Source: Diplodia intermedia (Eukaryota > Ascomycota > Dothideomycetes > Botryosphaeriales > Botryosphaeriaceae). Taken from it: a DNA stretch of 38,061 bases. The notes under the pieces were generated by a model. It was not told the DNA's origin. It made no database searches and saw only the letters and a program-made list of their open reading frames with translations. This document shows positions 32,101 through 38,061 of this stretch, piece by piece. How positions within the stretch are numbered: the stretch's first letter is position 1; every line of letters starts with the position of its first letter. The stretch lies in NCBI GenBank assembly GCA_021495925.1, contig JAKEKT010000165.1, positions 1 through 38,061 on the forward strand, in the 5' to 3' direction. The position numbers and the translations under genes were made by a program.

Positions 32101-35100
32101 CGATAGCTTACCATCGAACATCGTCAACGCGCTGTCAGATCTACCGACGAACCTTGGGGCGCTCTCTTCGGCCCTCGGCGCTCTTCCAACCGGTGACGTG
32201 CCCTCAATCGTCTCTGAGCTGGAGCCGTTCCTGCCTACTGGTGTGCCTGGTCTTCCTGGCCTGCCCAGCTTGCCAATCAGTGTGCCGAGCAGTATTCTGG
32301 ATACTTTGCCATCAAACATCGTCGACGCACTGTCAGATCTACCAACCAACCCTGGAGCTCTCTCGTCGGCCCTCGACGCTCTTCCAACAGGTGAAGTGCC
32401 CTCAATCGTCTCTGAGCTGGAGCCGTTCCTGCCTAGTGGCGTTCCCGGCGTGCCGAGCCTTCCCGGTCTTCCCAACGGTCTTCCCGGTGTTCCAGGTCTG
32501 CCTTCGATCCCTCTGCCGAGCAGCGTCCTGGATAGTCTGCCTTCGGATGTTGCGAACGCGTTGCCAGGGCTGCCCACCAACCCTGGAGCGCTGTCCTCAG
32601 CAATCGCGGCTCTCCCAATTGATGAAGCTTCGTCGGTCCTTTCCGAACTGCAGCCTGTCCTTACGGGTCTTCCCAACGGTCTTCCCGGCCTTCCCGGCCT
32701 TCCTGGACTGCCTCCGGTCGCTCTGCCGAGTAGCGTCCTGGATAGCTTGCCGTCGGACGTCGTGGATGCACTTTCAGGGTTGCCAACCAACTCTGCACCA
32801 CTATCCTCAGCACTTGCAGCGCTCCCGAATAGCGACCTACCATCTGTGCTTTCTGAATTGGGACCTGTTCTTACTGGCCTTCCTACCGGTATTCCGGCGC
32901 CTGGCCTGCCTGGCCTTCCTGGCCTCCCCACAGTCTCGCTGCCGAGTAGCGTCGTGGGTAGCTTGCCGTCGGACGTTGTGAGTGCGCTATCCGAATTGCC
33001 GACCAACGCCGGCGCACTGTCTTCGGCGCTTGCGGCTGTACCAGCTACTGACCTCCAGTCGGTGCTGTCGGATTTGGGTCCTGTCTTGACCAATGTTCCT
33101 GGCGTGCCTGGCCTTCCTACCAATGCTCCTGGTCTGCCTGGCATTCCTACCAACGCTCCTGGTCTGCCTGGCTTGCCCGGCCTTCCTACCGGCATTCCTG
33201 GCGTGCTGCCGAGCAGCGTCCTGAGTAACCTACCGTCGAGCGTTGTGGACGCACTATCCGAACTGCCGACCAACGCGGTGCCGCTCTCCTCGGCACTCGC
33301 GGCTGTACCGAGCAGTGTACTCCCGTCGGTCGTTTCCGATTTGGCTCCCGTATTGACCGGCCTCCCTGCCGGTGTTCCCGGTCTGTCCGGCTTGCCCGGC
33401 CTTCCTACCAATGCTCTTGGCGTGCCTGGTCTGCCCGGCCTTCCTACCGGTGCTCCTGGCTTGCCCGGCTTGCCTGGTCTTCCCACCGGTGCTCTCGAAT
33501 CGATCATCCCCAGTCTACCGACCAACGTTGCCAGCGCTCTCTCCGAACTGCCGACCAACGCGGCGCCGCTCTCCTCGGCTCTTGCTGCTTTGCCCAGCGC
33601 GGTGGTGCCTTCGGTCCTTTCCAACTTGGCTCCGATTCTGAGCGCTCTGCCTACTAATGCCGGCCTGCCCTCGTTCGGCTTGCCCTCGTTCGGCCTGCCC
33701 TCGTTCGGCCTGCCTTCTGCTGGTCTCCCTTCGGCTGGTCTCCCTTCGGCTGGTCTCCCTTCGGCTGGTCTCCCTCCGGCTGGTCTCCCCCCTATTGGCC
33801 TTCCCGCTCTCCCCAGTAACGTGGCCAACTCGATTGTGAACAATGTGCCTTCAGATGTGGCCAGTGCGTTATCACAGCTACCCGCCAACACATCTCCTCT
33901 TTCATCGGCTCTTAGTGCACTGCCAAGCAGTGCTCTGCCTTCAGTACTCTCCGAACTGGCGCCTGTGCTCAGTGGTGTCCCGACCGCCGCTCCTGGTCTG
34001 CCTGGTCTGCCTAGCCAGCCTGGCCTGCCCGTCCTGCCTCCGATCGGCGGCCTGCCATTGGTGCCTACTGCCGCTCTTAGCTCCGTTATCAACAACGTTC
34101 CCTCGAATGTGGGCAGTGCGCTTTCAGCGCTTCCTTCTGACGCAGCACCTCTCTCGTCCGCCCTGGGTGCTCTGCCGAACAGTGCTCTGCCCTCGGTGCT
34201 CTCCGCACTGGCTCCTGTCCTCAGCGGGCTCCCAACCGCCGCTCCCGGCCTCCCCGGCCTACCCACCGGCGTGCCGTCTCTGCCCGCTGGCGTCCTTAAC
34301 TCCGTCATCAACAACGTCCCCGCTGGTGTGGCTAGTGCGCTGTCGGCGTTGCCTGCCAATGGAGCACCTCTCTCGTCCGCTCTTGGCGCCGTGGCGAGTA
34401 GTGCACTGCCTTCAGTGCTATCCGCGTTGGCTCCCATCTTCACTGCATTCCCAACCGGCTTCCCTGGCTTGCCTCCGCTGGGCATCCCTCCGCTCGGTGC
34501 TCCGTCTGTCACCGCGCCTTCGGCCGGTGCTCCGGGTCTTCCTTCAGCCGGTGCCCCTGGTCTGCCCACAGCCGGTGCTCCTGGTCTGCCGGGTCTGCCG
34601 GGTCTGGGTTCTCTCCCCAGCCCTGTCGTCAGCTCCCTCCTCAGCGGCCTCCCGTCGAACGTCGCCAGCGCCCTCACCGCGCCCGCCAACCCGTTGAACC
34701 CGACGCCGCTGTCGTCCGTCATCAGCGCCCTGCCCGCCACCCAGCAACCGTCCGTCCTTTCCCAGATCAGCGCAATCAGCAACGCGCTCGGCGGTCTTCC
34801 CGGCGTCGGAAACGGTCTCGGTCTCCCCACTGGTGCTGGTGTCAGCGCGTCTGGCGCGGCAACCGCCGGTGCCACTGCCACTGCCGGTGCGGGCTCTGGA
34901 GGCCTTCCCCTGAACTCCATCATCCCCCTGCTGCCGTCGGCCGTCGCGGGCGCCGTTTCCCAGCTCCCCGCTGGTATCGCGCCGCTCTCTTCGGCCCTCG
35001 CGGCACTCCCTGCCAGCGCGCTACCTGCCGTCCAATCGCAGCTTCAGCTCGCTGCACCGGCTCTATCTGCACTAGCTGGCCCGCTCAACGGCCTCGGCCT

Positions 35101-36337
35101 TCCTGGGCTACTTGGTCTGCCCACTGGAGCGGTTCCTTCTGTCGCTCTGCCTTCGGGTGGTGGTGCCGGTGTCCCTATAAGCTCTATCATCCCATCGTTA
35201 CCATCGGCCGTCGCTAGCGCTGTCTCTCAGCTTCCGTCGGGCGTCGCGCCGCTCTCTTCAGCCCTCGCAGCGCTACCTGCGAGCGCGCTGCCCGCCGTTC
35301 AATCACAACTCCAACAGGCTGCCCCAGCGCTGTCCACGTTAGCTGGCCCGCTCAACGGCCCCAGCCTTCCCGGGCTACTTGGTCTACCGTCCGTCACAAA
35401 CGCCGGTGCCTCCGCCTCCGCCTCTGGCGGTGCGGGCGCTGGTACCGGTGCCGGCCTCCCCCTGGCCTCCATACTCCCAGCGTTGCCGTCGGCCGTCGCA
35501 GGCGCCATCTCCCAGCTTCCCTTGGCCCTGGCGCCGCTCTCTTCGGCCCTCGCGGCGCTGCCCGCGAGCGTGCTGCCCGCCGTTCAGTCACAGCTCCAAC
35601 TCGCAGCCCCGGCGCTCAGCGCGCTGGCCGGCCCGATCAACGGGCTCGGCCTCCCCGGGCTCCTGGGCGGCGTGCCGTCCGCAGCGGTTCCGTCGGCCAC
35701 TCTGCCTTCGGGCGCTCTGCCTACCGGTGGTGGTCTGCCGGGTCTCCCGTCCGTCGGCGGCGCGCTCCCCAGCGCAAGCCTCCCGGGGCTGAGCCTCCCC
35801 TCGATAAGCAGCATCCGCCTGCCATCCGCCTCCGCCTCCGTCCCCAGCGTCGGCCTCCCCAACCTCAGCCTCCCCGGCCTGGGCCTCCCCACGGCCGCCA
35901 CAGCCGCCGCCGCCGCCTCCATCTCGGCCTCGGCCAACGCCGGCGCCGGCGTCTCCGTCAACCCCAACCCGCTCGGCCTGCCCACGCCCACCATCCCCTC
36001 CAACGGCCTCTCGCTGCCCATCCCCTCGCGCACCATCGCGGCCGCCGCCGCCGCCGCCGTGCCGTCCATCATCGCGGCCGGCAGCGTGTACGGGCAGGTG
36101 TACAACTACATCTTCTACGCCAACACGGTCGTCAGCGTCAACGGCGGCTTCCTCGACCCCCGCACCGGCGCGATCCAAGGGCTGCTGCCCGGCGGCCAGC
36201 TGGTCGCGCTGCTCGCGGACGGCTTGCACATCGCAAACCGCCTCGTGCCGTACCCGCCCGCCTGGACGAACCTGCTCGGCGCCCTGGGGATTCAGTTGCC
36301 GTTTATTAGTCGCTTGCCGAATCTTATTCCGGCTTGA
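29105..36337 (+). CDS. Giant secreted repeat protein: helical units joined by Gly-Leu-Pro linkers
   Basis: Function unknown; I recognise no named family. One exon of 2410 codons. Residues 1-22 (MHLPKKVLLAVLATLIRQATTA) form a signal peptide. Residues 23-357 are Ala/Leu/Pro/Ser-rich with degenerate repeats and the only cysteine I noticed (TLCPSLP). From about residue 358 (nt 30176) to about 2190 run some 22 units. Each reads roughly PSxVLDSLPSNVxxALSxLP, then TNxxALSSALAALPxSxLP, then SVLSELxPVLxxLP, and ends in a Gly-Leu-Pro or Gly-Val-Pro linker of 2-10 triplets. Units 1-6 have two extra residues after VLDS; units 20-22 replace SVLSEL with AVQSQLQ and use Gly/Ala linkers. Charged residues are scarce and mostly acidic; Lys and aromatics are nearly absent. 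About 90 C-terminal residues are different, with VYGQVYNYIFYANTVVSVNG and the only Trp. I infer an extracellular or cell-wall, fibrous or surface-active role. There are no introns and no frame breaks. Confidence 0.85.
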   Translation: MHLPKKVLLAVLATLIRQATTAPTSPEEYPIFKEAQARAAEILPRQLLPAILPGILPAASSAANPANALGTLCPSLPQIISQLPADAQSIARQLNQALSSAIASNPALFPTTPPALALFPTAALPGVASNLVPGLSAPSVRPTAALPSSALASIVSGLPSAASQAVVSSNVAPLQSALGQIPSVQLPTVLSNLANAVPSVTPILASLSLSLGLNLPSVPTGLGSALPSASVPAVGAPSVGLPGLPGAAVPSALLPPAISKLATLLPSSIAPSVLSQLNSALSTDPAALASALTNLPVGSVPSDLASLASQLATPALPPLGLPTLGQPGLPSVTAPSAGVPSVGAPGLPTVPPFGVPPIALPSNVLGSIISNVPSNIASALSGLPSDAAALTSALAALPTSVLPSVLSELAPVLSGLPTNLGLPAIGVPPIAIPTAVLDSVIPNLPSNVADALSQLPTNAAALPSALSALPASELPSVISELAPVLSSLPSGLPGLPSGLPGLPSIGVPPVAIPSDVLDSIVPNLPSNVADALSQLPTNVEALPSALEALPTSELPSVISELGPILSSLPSNLPGLPGAPGVPGVPGLPSLGLPGGLPALPTVALPSDVLDSIAPSLPSAIASALSGLPSDAAALTSALEALPTDVLPSALSALAPVLPSGLPGLPGLPGLPGLPSLPTVALPSDVLDSIGPSLPSDIASALSGLPSDAAALTSALEALPASVLPSAISALAPVLPSGLPGLPGLPGLPGLPALPTVALPSDVLNSIAPGLPSDVASALSGLPSDAAALTSALEALPTDVLPSVLSALAPVLPTGVPGVPGVPTPGLPGLPGLPGLPTVGLPPISVPSNVLGSLPSNIVDALSDLPSDAGALTSALAALPTSEVPSVLSELAPYLPTGVSAPGLPGLPPVGLPPISVPTNVLGSLPSNVVDALSDLPSDVGALSSALAALPASEVPSVLSELEPYLPTGVPGVPGVPGLPGLPGLPTAGLPPIAVPSSILDSLPSNIVNALSDLPTNLGALSSALGALPTGDVPSIVSELEPFLPTGVPGLPGLPSLPISVPSSILDTLPSNIVDALSDLPTNPGALSSALDALPTGEVPSIVSELEPFLPSGVPGVPSLPGLPNGLPGVPGLPSIPLPSSVLDSLPSDVANALPGLPTNPGALSSAIAALPIDEASSVLSELQPVLTGLPNGLPGLPGLPGLPPVALPSSVLDSLPSDVVDALSGLPTNSAPLSSALAALPNSDLPSVLSELGPVLTGLPTGIPAPGLPGLPGLPTVSLPSSVVGSLPSDVVSALSELPTNAGALSSALAAVPATDLQSVLSDLGPVLTNVPGVPGLPTNAPGLPGIPTNAPGLPGLPGLPTGIPGVLPSSVLSNLPSSVVDALSELPTNAVPLSSALAAVPSSVLPSVVSDLAPVLTGLPAGVPGLSGLPGLPTNALGVPGLPGLPTGAPGLPGLPGLPTGALESIIPSLPTNVASALSELPTNAAPLSSALAALPSAVVPSVLSNLAPILSALPTNAGLPSFGLPSFGLPSFGLPSAGLPSAGLPSAGLPSAGLPPAGLPPIGLPALPSNVANSIVNNVPSDVASALSQLPANTSPLSSALSALPSSALPSVLSELAPVLSGVPTAAPGLPGLPSQPGLPVLPPIGGLPLVPTAALSSVINNVPSNVGSALSALPSDAAPLSSALGALPNSALPSVLSALAPVLSGLPTAAPGLPGLPTGVPSLPAGVLNSVINNVPAGVASALSALPANGAPLSSALGAVASSALPSVLSALAPIFTAFPTGFPGLPPLGIPPLGAPSVTAPSAGAPGLPSAGAPGLPTAGAPGLPGLPGLGSLPSPVVSSLLSGLPSNVASALTAPANPLNPTPLSSVISALPATQQPSVLSQISAISNALGGLPGVGNGLGLPTGAGVSASGAATAGATATAGAGSGGLPLNSIIPLLPSAVAGAVSQLPAGIAPLSSALAALPASALPAVQSQLQLAAPALSALAGPLNGLGLPGLLGLPTGAVPSVALPSGGGAGVPISSIIPSLPSAVASAVSQLPSGVAPLSSALAALPASALPAVQSQLQQAAPALSTLAGPLNGPSLPGLLGLPSVTNAGASASASGGAGAGTGAGLPLASILPALPSAVAGAISQLPLALAPLSSALAALPASVLPAVQSQLQLAAPALSALAGPINGLGLPGLLGGVPSAAVPSATLPSGALPTGGGLPGLPSVGGALPSASLPGLSLPSISSIRLPSASASVPSVGLPNLSLPGLGLPTAATAAAAASISASANAGAGVSVNPNPLGLPTPTIPSNGLSLPIPSRTIAAAAAAAVPSIIAAGSVYGQVYNYIFYANTVVSVNGGFLDPRTGAIQGLLPGGQLVALLADGLHIANRLVPYPPAWTNLLGALGIQLPFISRLPNLIPA
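30176..35690 (+). repeat. In-frame tandem array of about 22 units of 180-330 bp
   Basis: The array encodes the repeated units of the giant protein. Neighbouring units are the most alike: those beginning near 30909 and 31138 match closely in DNA and protein, and the three beginning near 34910, 35170 and 35455 form another close group. Units are not identical, and synonymous sites vary. The array therefore grew by tandem duplication with time for divergence, and lengths differ mainly in the Gly-Leu-Pro linkers. Confidence 0.9.
33662..33796 (+). repeat. 15-bp minisatellite encoding nine GLPSF/GLPSA pentapeptides
   Basis: Nine exact-length 15-bp copies in frame: three GLPSF, four GLPSA, then GLPPA and GLPPI. 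They form one long linker between two units of the giant protein. Copies 5-7 are almost identical, a sign of recent slippage. Confidence 0.9.
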
Positions 36338-38061
36338 GGGGGGAGGAAGGTGGTGGGGGAGGAAGGGGAGGGGGGGATGGGGGATGGGGGAGGAGTTGTA
36401 TTAGTGCGTGGTATGGCTTTCGTTTTTTGCTGTTCTGTTTCTTTTGTTCCTTTTTTTTTTTTGGTCTTCTGGTCCCTTGTCTCTTTGGTACCGGGTTAAT
36501 TTTTTTTCTATTCGGCAGACATTGGTGTGCTTTTTAGTCAATGAAATTTTCGTATCATGGTTGAAGTCCTCTTCTTCATGGCGGTATTTCAAGAAGTGAG
36601 CTGTGCATCATGCCGTCCAGACGGGCTATCGTTTGCCTCGCGGCCGCCTACTTCAAGTTGCGCGAAGTCCAAATATCTCTGCGACATGGACACCAAGCCA
36701 ATAGCGTCAGGCTCAGGTCGCTCTCGTCGATTGTTCATTCTGGAAGACCTGGGCCGTAGACACGTGTGTCTTCTGGGCTCACATCTAAGAATCCATCCAA
36801 GCGTAAGTGCTGGAATAGTCCAGTCGTCTGCAATTCCGCCTGGCTAGATACTTACTTGTCTTAGGTGTTTGCAAATCAGCCCAACTTCGACACGATATCC
36901 GCGCATTCGAATTCCATTTGAGCCTTTCCATCATCAGAACAACAGAGCACACTTGATGGCTTGGAATACGCGAGCTCCATCGGCAGTACCTCAACCATGG
37001 AAGAGGGTAAACGACGCTTTACGCTTGCCTATCCTGTGATACTACCGCATCTTTCAGCATCTCACCATCCCGACCCGGCGAAATGCCCTACGTGGCTTAG
37101 ACCTCTCGGATGGCTGCAGACTGGTCAAAACGCCTTCCCTCGATTCAGCGTAGACCGAGGGATGGAGACTCCGAATGCCAACGGGCCATGGAATCATGTA
37201 GGAAAGGCTGCCGCCCTTAATGCTCAAGTAATTTATCAGTCTCGCTCCAACGGCGACGACCGGGACGGCAAGCTTCAGCACCCGCGCATCCGCAAGACGA
37301 AACCGTCTTCCGATAAAAGGCAACAGCCCTGATCCTCGCGGACCCTCGTGTCCAGGACCCCGCCTCCATCTCGGCCATGCTTTCCGGGGATCAGGCCGAG
37401 CCGCCGGCGGAGCTTCAAAAAGGTAGTCAGTCTGTCACGCCGATTTCGAGGATCACCGCTTCGATCTCCCCCGACGACCCTGGAGAACGGACGACGAAAC
37501 CACCCCGGACCGCTTTCGTTCCGTACGAGAGCACCTTCTCCGGCACTTCGCCCCCCGGCGAGGCACGATCCGCGCAGCACGCCGCCCGTCGCTTTGACCT
37601 CTCTCGTTCGTGTGCGCGCGGTTTAATCGCCGTCAACGAGTGGATATATCGCGTGCCTCGACCACGCACGCACGCACACGACGGCGCATTTCTCGCGCTC
37701 CGCAACGGGGTCTCTTCGCCCCCGGGCACACGGCGGCGGCGGCGGGGGCTCAGGACCCGCGGTACTCGTCGAAATGGGGCGGCGGCGAAGTGGGAAGGAG
37801 TGGATGTTCGATCGAGCGAATGGCCGCATGCCTCCGTGCTGGAGCTGTTCCCCTTTTCCGGGCCGACGACCTCGAGTTGCGACATGCGCGAGCTCGGGTT
37901 GGTTGGACCCGGACGATGTCCCTGGCAGCTAGCTGCGGCGTGGTGGGGGGGACGTAAATGCCGCGAAGGATTGAGAGTGCCGGAGATCTCTGAGGGAAGG
38001 AAAATTGGGTTAGGATGGATACGGGACAAAAGCGCTTATTTTTTAAGCTTTTCATGTTCTT
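36338..38061. other. 3' region of the giant gene and gene-free end of the window
   Basis: Directly after the stop is a G-rich stretch (about 36338-36395) with many G3-G7 runs, then a U-rich stretch (about 36420-36510), the likely 3' UTR. From about 36600 to the end I find no supported gene. A 200-codon minus-strand frame (37427-38029) is Arg/Ser/Pro-rich without a domain. A gene starting beyond the window may have its promoter here. Confidence 0.55.

Noticed and set aside
30820..33500. True collagen triple helix from the Gly-Leu-Pro triplets
   Set aside because: Runs are mostly only 2-6 triplets, broken by 45-55-residue non-collagen segments, so a long triple helix is unlikely; I treat them as linkers.
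29071..34923. 1950-codon open frame on the minus strand opposite the giant gene, rich in GRPGRP-type triplets
   Set aside because: In this register antisense stops arise only where a sense Tyr codon follows a codon ending in T or C, or a His/Gln codon follows one ending in T. The sense protein almost lacks these, so the open frame follows from its composition. It has no signal peptide and the sense frame is the one with gene features.
30176..35690. Regular repeats suggesting a CRISPR array or satellite DNA
   Set aside because: Units differ in length and sequence, keep one reading frame and lie in a eukaryotic gene; there are no identical short repeats with unique spacers.
37427..38029. 200-codon minus-strand frame at the window end
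   Set aside because: Arg/Ser/Pro-rich, with the open frame explained by GC-rich sequence; no domain and no coding pattern.

Overview
This window looks like nuclear DNA of a filamentous ascomycete (Pezizomycotina; a dothideomycete is my guess, not shown). The genes carry short spliceosomal introns, mostly 49-126 nt, with GT...AG ends and CTAAC/CTGAC-type branch points. Start contexts are fungal, there is a Zn2Cys6 regulator, and a eukaryotic tRNA-Ser with A and B boxes and a T-run terminator. Nothing bacterial, viral or transposon-like was recognised.

Left part (1-8.5 kb), housekeeping. TRP4 (anthranilate phosphoribosyltransferase, minus strand) and MAK21/NOC1 (60S ribosome biogenesis, plus strand) are divergent and share a 259-bp promoter. 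Downstream lies a five-exon D-2-hydroxyacid dehydrogenase with a probable mitochondrial presequence, a second in-frame start and two unusually long introns.

Middle part. About 7.4 kb (8466-15937) holds no convincing gene, apart from one doubtful two-exon candidate near 11.1-11.7 kb and a cluster of microsatellites. It ends at a Gln/Pro-rich Zn2Cys6 transcription factor (15938-18099). A small spliced SUZ-domain RNA-binding protein follows (19694-20579).

Right part (21.4-36.3 kb), the unusual region. Two large, low-complexity secreted proteins lie in the same direction. The first (21430-24639) has a signal peptide, Ala/Ser/Pro/Leu-rich sequence, an acidic Ser-Asp block between dibasic sites, and an uncertain exon structure near 23.5-23.9 kb. 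The second (29105-36337) is a single-exon protein of 2410 residues. It consists of about 22 tandem units, each a 45-55-residue Leu/Ala/Ser segment plus a Gly-Leu-Pro linker of varying length, and it ends in a short aromatic-containing unique domain. I cannot assign it to a named family; it is the best candidate here for something undescribed. A tRNA-Ser(AGA) gene lies between the two, on the minus strand.

The genes do not form an obvious pathway. All exon boundaries were inferred by eye from frame, homology and splice signals, without transcript data.
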